Shown: piece after piece, positions 8,122-15,972 of the stretch
Position numbering within the stretch: position 1 is the first letter of the stretch
Layout: each line of letters begins with the position of its first letter
Assembly: GCA_944390485.1 (NCBI GenBank)
Contig: CALXPQ010000005.1
Coordinates: 1-64,000, forward strand
Length of the DNA stretch: 64,000 nucleotides
Source of the DNA: Veillonellales bacterium
GTDB lineage: Bacteria; Bacillota; Negativicutes; Veillonellales; Dialisteraceae
Direction of reading: 5' to 3'
The notes under the pieces: model-generated
The model's input: only the letters and a program-made list of their open reading frames with translations
The model's database searches: none
Told to the model about the DNA's origin: nothing
Position numbers and translations under genes: made by a program

Positions 8122-8942
8122 CAGTGTCCATTCCTTTCTTCCGCGCTTTCGATCCAGCGCAGCGTACGATGCAGCCTTTCGGCCTGCGGGGAAGGGTCGA
8201 ACCCTTCGAGGATCATCGGGAGGCCGTATGTCTCCAGCCGGGCGGCGACGCGGAGGAGATCGAGATCGCCGTGCTCCACGTCGCCGATGTGGCGGACCGT
8301 CCCTTTTTTATTACTCACGTGAAATTCCCGGATGCGCCCGCGGAGCGCCTCTGCCGTGCGGAAGATCTCCTCTTCGCTGTCGCAGTGCGCCGTGTCCTCG
8401 GTGTAGCACCACAGGATCTCGCGTCCGGCCAGTTCCTCCATGCGGAGCGCCGCCTCCGGCGTGGTGAGCCGTTCCTTCGGGATCTTTTCCATGATCTCGA
8501 AAGAGGCCCGCGTGCCCTCTTCGGCGGCGTACCGGGCGAGCATGACCGCCGAGCGCGCCAGCTCCCGGTCGAAATCCGCACCGGGGATGCCGAGGCCGTC
8601 CCGCCCCGGGTGGATCGTCACCTGCGGCGCGTGGAAATACGACGCCAGGTCGATGCCTTTCTTCGTGAGCGCCACCGCCGCGTCCCGCATGGGGCGGGAG
8701 AGCGAAATCAGATTCAGGTCCCAGCTGTAGCTGTGCACCGTAAGCTCCGCGCCGCAGCGGAGCGCCAGGCGCCGCACCTCTTCCGCGGCGATGCCCTGCG
8801 TCTCCAGCTGCTGCGCCCACACTTCGATGCCGGCGAGACCTTCCTCCTTCACGGTGCGGAACCATGCTTCCGGCGAGAGGCCCCACATCATGGTGGAGGA
8901 AACAAAATAAAGCGACCGATCCATACCTTTCCTTTCTTCCAA
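8121..8942 (-). CDS. Sugar phosphate isomerase/epimerase-like TIM-barrel protein
   Basis: A 273-aa AP-endonuclease-2-like TIM barrel, the fold of many sugar isomerases and epimerases. Metal-binding features include VTIHPGRDG, the glutamate in SFEIMEKIPKE, the segment around DTAHC, the histidine in FHVSNKKG and LEGFDP near the end. It is the first gene of the transporter operon and overlaps the binding-protein start by one base (TGATG). A true endonuclease IV lies elsewhere (23935-24771), so this copy is probably metabolic. Substrate unknown. Confidence 0.8.
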   Translation of the reverse strand: MEERKGMDRSLYFVSSTMMWGLSPEAWFRTVKEEGLAGIEVWAQQLETQGIAAEEVRRLALRCGAELTVHSYSWDLNLISLSRPMRDAAVALTKKGIDLASYFHAPQVTIHPGRDGLGIPGADFDRELARSAVMLARYAAEEGTRASFEIMEKIPKERLTTPEAALRMEELAGREILWCYTEDTAHCDSEEEIFRTAEALRGRIREFHVSNKKGTVRHIGDVEHGDLDLLRVAARLETYGLPMILEGFDPSPQAERLHRTLRWIESAEERNGH

Positions 8943-9027
8943 ACGACCCGATCCATAACTTTGACTGAATTGACAAGATTATTGTAAAAGGGAGCTGTCA
9001 GCCCGCCGTATGGCCATCGTATGGAAT

Positions 9028-9056
9028 CTTTCAACATTTCCTGAAAATTTCATGAG
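9028..9056 (-). promoter_or_regulatory. Pho-box-like 11-bp-period array before the transporter operon
   Basis: On the minus strand three 7-bp half-sites, CTCATGA (9050-9056), TTCAGGA (9039-9045) and TTGAAAG (9028-9034), are each separated by exactly 4 bp. The last half-site is 86 bp before the first start codon. The phoA promoter carries the same layout at the same distance, including an identical CTCATGA half-site. Confidence 0.5.
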
Positions 9057-9081
9057 AAGCCGCGCCGCCGTCCGGGCGCGC

Positions 9082-9139
9082 AAAAAGCCCCGGAAGAGGG
9101 AATTTCCCGCGTTTCGCGGTCCCTCTCCCGGGGCTTCTT
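9082..9139 (-). terminator. Terminator after the HD hydrolase gene
   Basis: Long stem with arms AGCCCCGG-AGAGGGA and TCCCTCTCCCGGGGCTT around an inner GCG hairpin, T run on the minus strand. Confidence 0.75.
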
Positions 9140-9162
9140 TCTGTCATGGGGATTTTACAAAG

Positions 9163-9774
9163 TCAAGCGTCCCCGCCGCTCCCGCCGTCACAAGGCTGCC
9201 GGTTCATCTCGTCCAGTGTGAGGGCGAAGCTCCCCGCGAAGTGCGCGAGGAACCAGTCCACTTCCTTCATGTCCATGCGGCGGAGCTTTTCTTCCGTCAC
9301 GCGGGCGGCCTCGTCGAATTCGTGATTGCCCGCCTGCCGCTCCTCCATGCACTTGAGGTACGCCGAGAGCGTGTCCGCCGCCTTCACGAGCGGCCACAGC
9401 GGATCGTCCTCCATGTCCGCCACGAAGGGACGGTACGCGCCGCGCAGCTCGGGGGGCAGCGTCTGGAGGAGCCGCTCCCGCGCCATGGCCTCGATGGCGC
9501 CGTACTGGCCGCGCAGGCCCGCGCTGAAATATTTCACCGGCGTGGGGAGGTCCCCCGTGAAGACTTCCCCCGCGTCGTGATACAGGGCGAGCACGGCGCA
9601 CCGCCCGGCGTCGCAGGGCTCGCCGAAGATCTCCTGCCGGATGAGCGCGAGGCCGTGGGCGATCTCCGCCGTCTGGAGCGTGTGCTCCGCGTCGTTCTCG
9701 GGGACGCTGTTCCGCATGAGGCCCCACCGGCGGATGTATTTCAGCCGGGCGAGGTACGCGAAGAAATGATTCAC
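9163..9774 (-). CDS. HD-domain phosphohydrolase, YfbR-like 5'-deoxynucleotidase
   Basis: A 203-aa HD-superfamily protein close in length and pattern to YfbR, which dephosphorylates deoxynucleoside monophosphates. Typical blocks are the N-terminal HFFAYLARLKYIRRWGLMRN, then NDAEHTLQ (metal His), LYHDAGEVFTGDLPTP (HD pair and conserved Asp) and VKAADTLSAY (late Asp). I chose the GTG at 9774 because it overlaps the thiD stop (GTGA), gives the YfbR-like N-terminus and has GGGGG eight bases upstream; an ATG at 9789 is the alternative. It is coupled to thiD. Confidence 0.8.
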   Translation of the reverse strand: MNHFFAYLARLKYIRRWGLMRNSVPENDAEHTLQTAEIAHGLALIRQEIFGEPCDAGRCAVLALYHDAGEVFTGDLPTPVKYFSAGLRGQYGAIEAMARERLLQTLPPELRGAYRPFVADMEDDPLWPLVKAADTLSAYLKCMEERQAGNHEFDEAARVTEEKLRRMDMKEVDWFLAHFAGSFALTLDEMNRQPCDGGSGGDA

Positions 9775-10580
9775 TGCATACGCCCCCATTTCTCCCCGTA
9801 GAACCAGAAGTGATCCACCGGGCCGTGGCCGTGCCCCACGGAGCCCTTCGCCGCGCTCCGGAGCGCCCCCGTGAGGTACGCCTTCGCCACGGTCACCGCG
9901 TCCGCCGCGGAGAGGCCCCGCGCGAGGCATACCGCCAGCGCGCTCGAGAGGGTGCAGCCCGTGCCGTGGGTATTCTCCGTGTCGATGCGCTCGCCGCGGA
10001 AGCGGTGCACGCCCTCTCCGTCGCAGAGCACGTCCAGCGCGTCCTCCACGCGGTGGCCGCCCTTCACGAGCACCGCGCCGCAGCCGTACTCCATGAGGAC
10101 TTCCGCCGCGCGGGCCATATCGCGGACATCCTCGATCTTCATGCCCGTCAGGACCTCCGCCTCGGGGATGTTCGGCGTGATGATCGCCGCCTCCGGGAAG
10201 AGCTCCTTCTTGTAGATTTCCACCGCTTCCGGCTCCAGCAGGAGGCCGCCGGACGTGGCCGCCATGACCGGGTCCACCACGACGGGCGGGCCGCGGTGCG
10301 CCGCGAGGAACGACGCCGCGGCGTGCACGATGGCCGGCGTGGAGAGCATGCCCGTCTTCACCGCATCCGGCGGGATATCCTCGTAGATGTCCTCGAGCTG
10401 GGCCGTCACCATGTCCGGAGTGATGTTCTGCACTGCGGAGACGCGGGTCGTATTCTGCGCCGTCACCGCGCAGATGCAGCTCATGCCGTACGCGCCGAGG
10501 GCGGCGAAGGTCTTCAGGTCCGCCTGGATGCCTGCGCCGCCGGAGGGGTCCGAGCCTGCGATGGTGAGAAGTTTTTTCAT
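9771..10580 (-). CDS. thiD: Hydroxymethylpyrimidine/phosphomethylpyrimidine kinase
   Basis: ThiD, 269 aa, phosphorylates HMP and HMP-P in thiamine synthesis. The ribokinase-like fold is clear from the N-terminal IAGSDPSGGAGIQADLKT, the Gln in TAQNTTRVS, KTGMLSTP, VVDPVMAATSG and the GTGCTLSSALA anion-hole motif with catalytic Asp replaced by the usual ThiD Cys. The ATG at 10580 has AAAGGAC upstream. No other thi gene and no TPP riboswitch lie beside it, so it may serve vitamin salvage. The HD gene overlaps its stop codon. Confidence 0.93.
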   Translation of the reverse strand: MKKLLTIAGSDPSGGAGIQADLKTFAALGAYGMSCICAVTAQNTTRVSAVQNITPDMVTAQLEDIYEDIPPDAVKTGMLSTPAIVHAAASFLAAHRGPPVVVDPVMAATSGGLLLEPEAVEIYKKELFPEAAIITPNIPEAEVLTGMKIEDVRDMARAAEVLMEYGCGAVLVKGGHRVEDALDVLCDGEGVHRFRGERIDTENTHGTGCTLSSALAVCLARGLSAADAVTVAKAYLTGALRSAAKGSVGHGHGPVDHFWFYGEKWGRMQ

Positions 10581-10598
10581 GCGATTGTCCTTTCTATG

Positions 10599-10629
10599 AA
10601 AAAAGAGGCGGCGCGGGGCCGCCCCTTTC
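10599..10629 (-). terminator. Terminator between sixA and thiD
   Basis: Minus strand stem GGGGCGGC / GCCGCCTC with a following T6 run; it overlaps the sixA stop. Confidence 0.7.
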
Positions 10630-11095
10630 AGCGTTTGCGGAGTTTCTTCAGGTCCGGCGAGAGGTAGCCGATGAGCCGGCCCTGCCTCCACTCCGGATCG
10701 TAATCGACCACCGCCGCTGAAGCGGGCGCGAATTTCACCGCCGCCCCCGCCACGATCATAAGGTAGCTCTGCAGGAAGGGCTGATGCCCCACCAGCAGGA
10801 TGGGCCCGTCCCCCGTGATGCAGTGCGCCGCGATGGGCCCCCACGCGCTCTGGAGCAGCTCGTCCGCCGCCTGGATGGAGCCGCCGCAGATCTCCGCCGC
10901 GATCTCCGCGGTCTGCTTCGTCCGGCGGTAGGGGCTCGTGAAGATGGTGAGCCGGTTCCCTTTCAGGAAATGCCGGAGCATGTCGGCGGTCTTGCCCGCG
11001 CCGCGGATGCCCTTGTCCGTGAGCCGCCGGTCGCGGTTCTCCACGGCGTCCGATTCGGGCTCCGCCGCGCCGTGTCTCATGTAGATGATGTACAT
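10628..11095 (-). CDS. SixA-like histidine phosphatase
   Basis: A 155-aa member of the short histidine-phosphatase (RHG) branch. MRHGAAEPES at the N-terminus carries the catalytic histidine, TSPYRRTKQTAEI is the second conserved arginine block, and VGHQPFL has the proton-relay histidine. E. coli SixA removes phosphate from HPt or PTS histidines; the target here is unknown. The ATG at 11095 follows GGAGGACGGT directly and gives the usual SixA start; a longer frame to 11125 lacks support. It lies 30 bp after the GDYXXLXY gene. Confidence 0.85.
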   Translation of the reverse strand: MYIIYMRHGAAEPESDAVENRDRRLTDKGIRGAGKTADMLRHFLKGNRLTIFTSPYRRTKQTAEIAAEICGGSIQAADELLQSAWGPIAAHCITGDGPILLVGHQPFLQSYLMIVAGAAVKFAPASAAVVDYDPEWRQGRLIGYLSPDLKKLRKR

Positions 11096-11125
11096 ACCGT
11101 CCTCCCTGCCTTTCGCAGGCTGCAA

Positions 11126-11797
11126 TCAGGTATTGCTCCCCATCGGGATGAATTCGTCTTTCTCTTTGCCGCTGGCGGCGTACTTCACATCGGCGATCTC
11201 GCCGACCGTCGTGTACGACGCCGTCACCGGGCTGCCGTTCACCAGCAGGTCCTCGATGACCGCGCGGCCGTCCTTCACGCGGAGCTTCGCCGTGAGGGCG
11301 TTCTTCATGCGCGTCTCCACCTTGTCCGTGTCGGGATTGCGCACCTGCACCCGCTCGGCGAGCTCCGTCACGGAGATCCGGCGGATGTCCGCCGCGTCCA
11401 TGTACAGCCGGTCCGCGGGGAAATCGAAATGCAGCACGTCCCCGTCGAGCCTCTTCGCCCGCACGAGGAGGTAGTCTCCCTGCGGCGGCTGCTCGGGCTG
11501 CGCCCGCAGGACCTGCATTTCCTTGTCCTTCCCGCCGCTCACGGCGAGGTACACTTCCTCGCCCTCCGCCGGGGCCGCCGCGCCCGTCCACTGCGCCTTG
11601 TCGATCGGCACGTGGAGAGAGATGTAATTCTGTTCGTAGAAATTCTCGCTGAAATTGACGGACACGGGCACCGTGTACTCCCGTCCTTCCGCGAGCACCG
11701 TGCGGTATTCGCCCCGCACCCACGCGAGGAGGAAAAGTTCCGCCGCCGCCGCGAGGAGGAAGGCGATCCACAGCCAGCGGCTACGCTTCATCATCAT
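11126..11797 (-). CDS. GDYXXLXY-domain membrane-anchored protein
   Basis: A 223-aa protein with an N-terminal membrane anchor (residues 5-27) and an extracytoplasmic body. The segment PPQGDYLLVRAKR matches the GDYXXLXY motif that names the family, whose function is unknown but whose gene usually lies beside a DUF2157/DUF4401 membrane protein, as here. It overlaps the upstream DUF2157 gene by 17 bp. Three ATG codons stand in a row at the start; GGAGG precedes the first. Confidence 0.75.
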   Translation of the reverse strand: MMMKRSRWLWIAFLLAAAAELFLLAWVRGEYRTVLAEGREYTVPVSVNFSENFYEQNYISLHVPIDKAQWTGAAAPAEGEEVYLAVSGGKDKEMQVLRAQPEQPPQGDYLLVRAKRLDGDVLHFDFPADRLYMDAADIRRISVTELAERVQVRNPDTDKVETRMKNALTAKLRVKDGRAVIEDLLVNGSPVTASYTTVGEIADVKYAASGKEKDEFIPMGSNT

Positions 11798-13142
11798 CGC
11801 CGCCTCCTCTCTCTTCCGTCAGAGGCGCGCGCCCCCGGCGGCGCTTCCGGCCGCGCGGCCGGAGGACGAGGCACAGGAGCGCCGCCATGACGCCCGCCGT
11901 GAGGAAGAATGCGCCCCGCTGCCCGAAGGTGAGGGACGAGTCCATGAGCCGCACCGCCCCGTCGCCGAGGAGGAGCAGGAGCCCCGCCCCGATCTGCCAC
12001 TGCCGCCCCTTCTGGAGTCCCCGGGCGACGACCGCCGCCGCGAGGAACACCATGAAGCACGACACCAGCACCGCCGAGGAGACGCCGCTCCCGTCCCACA
12101 GGGCGAGGAGCGCCGCCGCCGCCATGACGAAGGGCACGAGCCCCGCCGTCACGCTCAGCCACTCCCGCCGGGCCGCCGCCCGCAGGAGAAGCGCCGTGTC
12201 CGCCCCGAGGAAGAGAACCAGGAGCAGCCACAGGAGCCAGCTCCCGTCCGCGCCGCGCCACGCCTGCCCGAAGGCCGCCACGAAGAGCACCGCGAAGACC
12301 GCCGCCCCGCCGAAGAAGCGGAATGCCGCGCCGATCCAGCCGTACGGGCGGAGCGCCGCCCCGCCGAGCCAGGTGAGCGACGCCGCCACGGCGAAGAAGA
12401 CCACCTGCCACATCTGCGCCGACGCCGTGCAGAAGGTGAGCGTCAGCACCGCCGCGACCCAGCCCCACGCGAAGGCCGTGCCGCCCGCTTCCCGCCGTCC
12501 GCTCACGAGGAAGAAGAAAAAGGGAAACGCCGCCGCGAGGAGCGCCCACGCCGCGCCGTCCACCCAGCCGCCGGGCGAGAGCCACGCCGCGCACGCCGCG
12601 TCCGCCGCGAAGAGGAGGCCCAGCCCCGCCGAGCGGAGCACGTAGAGCATCACCAGGAGACATCCGGCCGCCGCCGCGAGGAGCACGGAGAGATCCCCGC
12701 CGAGCCGGAAGGAATCGTACACCATCCACATCGCCGCCGACACGGCCAGCCCGTGGAAGATCCCCACGCCCTCCCGGAGGAAGACCGGGAGTCCTTCCCG
12801 CCGGGGCGCTCCGCCCTCCGCCGCGGGATGCCGCCGCCGGAGCCGCCGCGCCGCCGCGTCCGCCAGCAGGAAGAGCGCCGCCGCCGCGAGGGACAGGACG
12901 ACCGGCACCACCGCGAGGAGGAAGCGCTGATCCTGCGAGAGCGCGCTCCACACGCCCGCCGCGGAGAACGCCGCCCCCGCCGCGAAGCAGAAGAGCGCCG
13001 CCGCGAAGAGCGGCCCCGTCCACGAACGGATCGGCAGCCGGCCGTACCGCGCGCGGAGCGTCTCCGCCGCCTCGTCCGTGATGAGGCCTTCCGCCGTCCA
13101 CTCCTCCAGCCTCGCTTTCAGCCACTGCCCGTGTGTGTCCAT
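11781..13142 (-). CDS. DUF2157 polytopic membrane protein
   Basis: A 453-aa protein with a soluble helical N-terminus (LEEWTAEGLITDEAAETLRARYG, typical of DUF2157) followed by about 12 hydrophobic segments to residue 425 and a basic, then acidic tail (GGGDDDEA). The ATG at 13142 has AAAGGGGGC upstream; an ATG 39 bases earlier lacks a site. It pairs with the GDYXXLXY gene, the usual neighbour of this family. Function is not known. Confidence 0.8.
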   Translation of the reverse strand: MDTHGQWLKARLEEWTAEGLITDEAAETLRARYGRLPIRSWTGPLFAAALFCFAAGAAFSAAGVWSALSQDQRFLLAVVPVVLSLAAAALFLLADAAARRLRRRHPAAEGGAPRREGLPVFLREGVGIFHGLAVSAAMWMVYDSFRLGGDLSVLLAAAAGCLLVMLYVLRSAGLGLLFAADAACAAWLSPGGWVDGAAWALLAAAFPFFFFLVSGRREAGGTAFAWGWVAAVLTLTFCTASAQMWQVVFFAVAASLTWLGGAALRPYGWIGAAFRFFGGAAVFAVLFVAAFGQAWRGADGSWLLWLLLVLFLGADTALLLRAAARREWLSVTAGLVPFVMAAAALLALWDGSGVSSAVLVSCFMVFLAAAVVARGLQKGRQWQIGAGLLLLLGDGAVRLMDSSLTFGQRGAFFLTAGVMAALLCLVLRPRGRKRRRGRAPLTEERGGGDDDEA

Positions 13143-13179
13143 AGCCTGCCCCCTTTCCCCGCCGGGGTCCGTCCCGGCC

Positions 13180-13210
13180 AAAAAGAAGAGGCCGCGCTGC
13201 GCGGCCTCCC
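13180..13210 (-). terminator. Terminator after uspA
   Basis: Minus strand stem GAGGCCGCGC / GCGCGGCCTC followed by TTCTTTTT. Confidence 0.75.
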
Positions 13211-13215
13211 GTCCA

Positions 13216-13662
13216 TCATTTCACAATCAGCACCGGGCATTTCGCACGGCTTACCATGTAGCTCGACACGGAGCCCATGAAAATGCCTTTGAGCGGTCCG
13301 AGGCCCCGGCTGCCCATGACGACCAGGTCGCACCCGATCTCGTCGGCCAGCTGCAGGAGCACCGGTCCCGGGGACCCCACTTCGAAGCGGGACTCCGCCT
13401 TCACGCCTTCCGGCACCATCGCTTCCGCTTCCGCCAGATCCGCGCGGCACTGTTTTTCCAGATCCTGAGACAGCTGGGTGGTGAGGCAGCCCTCCGCGAT
13501 GGACACCTGGTCGAAGTTGCTCATCACAGAGACGATATTGCACACGCTGGCGATATATAATTCCCCGCCGCCCGCTTCCGCGAGGTCAATGGCCTGAGAG
13601 AGCGCCTTCTTCGCGTGTTCAGAGCCGTCATAGGGTACGAGGATTTTCTTGTAACTGATCAT
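13216..13662 (-). CDS. uspA: Universal stress protein
   Basis: A 148-aa UspA-family protein. It opens with KKILVPYDGSEHAKKAL and ends with the ATP-binding signature GSRGLGPLKGIFMGS then VSRAKCPVLIVK, so it belongs to the nucleotide-binding group. The AAAGGAG site is nine bases before the ATG at 13662. A 15-base stretch over this site and start region (GGAAAGGAGTGGCAT) is perfectly complementary to the candidate small RNA at 24811-24948. It is a single-gene unit. Confidence 0.9.
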   Translation of the reverse strand: MISYKKILVPYDGSEHAKKALSQAIDLAEAGGGELYIASVCNIVSVMSNFDQVSIAEGCLTTQLSQDLEKQCRADLAEAEAMVPEGVKAESRFEVGSPGPVLLQLADEIGCDLVVMGSRGLGPLKGIFMGSVSSYMVSRAKCPVLIVK

Positions 13663-13707
13663 TCCATGCCACTCCTTTCCGGGTTCAGAGAAGTTCTTTC
13701 TCTTTGT

Positions 13708-13716
13708 ATTATATCA
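13708..13716 (-). promoter_or_regulatory. Extended -10 promoter of uspA
   Basis: Minus strand TGATATAAT, 46 bp before the start; no -35. Confidence 0.5.
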
Positions 13717-13790
13717 CAGCAGCCGCTCCGCCCGCGCCCGGTCCGGACGCTCCGCGGCGTCTGCCTGCAAGAAAAAATTTATTACCCGTG

Positions 13791-13812
13791 AAGCACTTTT
13801 CCTCTAAGTGCT
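13791..13812. repeat. Inverted repeat after the MBL gene
   Basis: AAGCACTT and AAGTGCTT separated by six bases, 11 bp past the MBL stop codon; a T-rich stretch follows about 12 bp later on the minus strand. Probably its terminator. Confidence 0.4.
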
Positions 13813-13822
13813 TTCCGCCCGC

Positions 13823-14902
13823 TCAGAATTCATAGAGGAGCGCTTCCGGCTTCCGCCGCGGGTCGTGGAAGGGGATGCACCGGGCGAACCGGTTCGCTCC
13901 CGCGAGCGCCCGCATCTCGCCGTACGTCATGTGATTCGGCCAGAGGACCTGCTCCGCCCGGCCGGACTCGACGTATTCCTTCGCCCGGCCGTAGCCGTGG
14001 ACGCTCCCCGAGAGGAGGATCCGCGCCTCCGGCGCGCTGTCCGCGAGCTGCCGGCTCTCCGCATGGGAAAGCTGCGCGTCCGTCAGGAAATACGCCCCGG
14101 GCCCGGCGATGTGCGCGCCGTCCCACGGACGGAACGCCTCCACCGGCACGTCCCAGACGGAGGGCTTCACGAAATATTTCCGCCGCGCGAAGGTGCGCCA
14201 CTCCCGCAGGAGCCGGTCGTCCATGGCCATGGCGTACCGGCCGCCGGTCCGCGCCCACAGCGCCGCCGCGATGGACAGGCCCCGGCCGAAGCGAGGCACC
14301 GGCAGGATGAGCGGCCGCCCGTCCGCGAGCAGCGCCTCCGCCCGCGCGAGGAAGCGCTCCCGCATGGCGTCTCCGGTCTCCTCCGTGGGGTACGCCGCGT
14401 CGATCACCGCGATGTCCGCCGCGAGGTCCCGCACCGGGTCGTTCCGGTAGAACGGGTCGCCCTCGCGGTAGTCCCCGGAGAAGAACGCCGTCTTGCCTTC
14501 GCAGGTGATGGCGTACCACACCGCGCCGCAGCAGTGGCCCGTGCGGCCCCAGTGCAGCACAAAATCCGGCAGGAGCTCCACCTCGGGCGCGGTCGAGTCC
14601 ATGATGACCGCGTTCTTCGGCTTGTACGAGAGCTGCCGGTAGGTCTGCGCCGACATCATCACCTGCCCGGTGAAGCCCGCCTCCTCCGCGAACTCCACGG
14701 CCCCCGTGTGATCCCGGTGGGAGTGGGTGAGGAAGAGGTACTCCGCGCTGCGGATCTCCTCGGCGGTGAGGTCCGGCACGCGGTCCATGCCGTCCGTGGA
14801 CGTGCCGCAGTCCACGATATAGGCGTGCTGGTTTCCGGATATAAAAAAGCAGCTGCGCCCAAAATCGCCGCAGCCGCCTGCTATGCTGAGTTTCATATGC
14901 AT
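13823..14902 (-). CDS. MBL-fold metallohydrolase (RNase J/CPSF-like group)
   Basis: A 359-aa metallo-beta-lactamase-fold protein. The dinuclear metal motif THSHRDHTGAV (HxHxDH) is at about residues 59-69, with a further His in HWGRTGHC and an Asp in FFSGDYREGD. The domain spacing and the late NHMTYGEM histidine resemble the RNA-processing/exonuclease-like branch, but the protein is shorter than RNase J. It stands alone. Two in-frame ATGs (14902, 14896) are possible. Substrate unknown. Confidence 0.75.
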   Translation of the reverse strand: MHMKLSIAGGCGDFGRSCFFISGNQHAYIVDCGTSTDGMDRVPDLTAEEIRSAEYLFLTHSHRDHTGAVEFAEEAGFTGQVMMSAQTYRQLSYKPKNAVIMDSTAPEVELLPDFVLHWGRTGHCCGAVWYAITCEGKTAFFSGDYREGDPFYRNDPVRDLAADIAVIDAAYPTEETGDAMRERFLARAEALLADGRPLILPVPRFGRGLSIAAALWARTGGRYAMAMDDRLLREWRTFARRKYFVKPSVWDVPVEAFRPWDGAHIAGPGAYFLTDAQLSHAESRQLADSAPEARILLSGSVHGYGRAKEYVESGRAEQVLWPNHMTYGEMRALAGANRFARCIPFHDPRRKPEALLYEF

Positions 14903-14975
14903 TCTCCATCGATGCTTCTGTTTACTTTTGCTTTGTGCTTAATGTATCATATTTCCCCTGTCCTGTCCAGCACGT

Positions 14976-15004
14976 GAAAACTCCCCGGACAGGGCCGGGG
15001 AGCG
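14976..15004 (-). terminator. Terminator after the secreted 159-aa gene
   Basis: Minus strand stem CTCCCCGGCC / GGCCGGGGAG variant (CTCCCCGG-CCCTG-TCCGGGGAG) followed by TTTTC. Confidence 0.75.
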
Positions 15005-15008
15005 CGTC

Positions 15009-15488
15009 TCAGAGGCAGCGGTACAGATGGAGATAGATGTCCTGTGCCTCGCCGGTGAGCGCGAAGGACTGCGCCTCGCCCGCCTGCGGGGCTACGTCGG
15101 CCGGCCGTCCGTCCCGGTCGAAGATGCCGAAGAGCCGGTTGTCGATGTAGTACTGGAGCGGCCCGTCCGTATCGCCCATGCGGTGCACCGCGAGGAGCTT
15201 CGTGTGGTACGCGAAGACATACTGCACGAGCTCGCCCGAGGCGATGGTCTCATAGGTCGGCATGGGCTGGTAGCTCTCCATGTACAGGTCCGCCTGGATG
15301 AGCGGGAGCTGCCCCTCCACGGGGTCGCCCGTCTTGATGCTCGAAAGGTCCGCGTAGAGCGTGCCCGCCTCGCTCATGTACACCGGGCGGTACTTCGCCG
15401 TGTCGGCCAGCTCCGCCGGGCTCACCGCGCCGGCCGCCGCCGGGACGAGGAGCGCCGCCAGGAGCGCCGGAATGGTCCATCGTTTCAT
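15009..15488 (-). CDS. Small secreted protein of unknown function
   Basis: A 159-aa protein with a clear Sec signal peptide (MKRWTIPALLAALLVPAAAGA, cleavage near residue 21) and no membrane segment after it. The segment VYMSEAGTLYADLSSIKTG has the look of periplasmic proteins of similar size seen in Negativicutes, and the signal start MKRW recurs in the secreted protein at 62616-63422. No catalytic motif is seen. A GGAGGGATC-like site precedes the ATG. Confidence 0.7.
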   Translation of the reverse strand: MKRWTIPALLAALLVPAAAGAVSPAELADTAKYRPVYMSEAGTLYADLSSIKTGDPVEGQLPLIQADLYMESYQPMPTYETIASGELVQYVFAYHTKLLAVHRMGDTDGPLQYYIDNRLFGIFDRDGRPADVAPQAGEAQSFALTGEAQDIYLHLYRCL

Positions 15489-15560
15489 ACGATCCCTCCT
15501 TCTTGGAAATCAACGGGTTTTCTTTCATTGTACCACACCGGCCCCGGCCGGGAAAAAGGC

Positions 15561-15584
15561 AAAAGAAAAGGCGGCATCCGCCGC
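15561..15584 (-). terminator. Terminator after the RelB/DinJ gene
   Basis: Minus strand GCGGATGCCGC hairpin followed by TTTTCTTTT. Confidence 0.65.
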
Positions 15585-15605
15585 GCCCGTTCTCCGGAGA
15601 CGTCC

Positions 15606-15866
15606 TCAGTCGGTCTCCTTCATCATTTCGCCCACCGCCGCGTACGTGCGGAACATGGACTGCGCCGCCTCCTTGCGGCGGCTCTCCCGGCCCGCGCCGG
15701 CTTCCTTCCCGGCCGTCTCGAAGGGGATCTTCTTTCCGCGGACCACTTCGCGGGCAAACAGATTGAACGCCCGGGTCATGGACAGATTCGCCGACTTGCA
15801 GTACGCCTCGAATTCATTTTTCAGCTCCGCATCCATGCGGATGTTCACATTGACATACGATGCCAT
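15606..15866 (-). CDS. RelB/DinJ-family antitoxin (orphan)
   Basis: An 86-aa protein whose first half, MASYVNVNIRMDAELKNEFE onward, is a ribbon-helix-helix domain of the RelB/DinJ type, ending in GKKIPFET as in DinJ. The C-terminal toxin-binding part is basic and alanine-rich. The ATG at 15866 has AAAAAGGAGGG upstream; a longer frame to 15944 is not supported. No RelE/YafQ toxin gene is adjacent on either side, so it is an orphan or acts in trans as a regulator. Confidence 0.75.
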   Translation of the reverse strand: MASYVNVNIRMDAELKNEFEAYCKSANLSMTRAFNLFAREVVRGKKIPFETAGKEAGAGRESRRKEAAQSMFRTYAAVGEMMKETD

Positions 15867-15972
15867 TTCGTCCCTCCTTTTTCTATCAGACTCATTATAT
15901 CCTATTTTTTGAAATTTCAAAGTTTTTCGGCATGAAAAAAGCACCGCTTCTCCCGGTGCCCTTTCCTTTATC

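Noticed and set aside
9771..11771. A long minus frame that fuses thiD with upstream sequence
   Set aside because: ThiD has its own ATG at 10580 with AAAGGAC upstream; the upstream part overlaps sixA and the GDYXXLXY gene in another frame.
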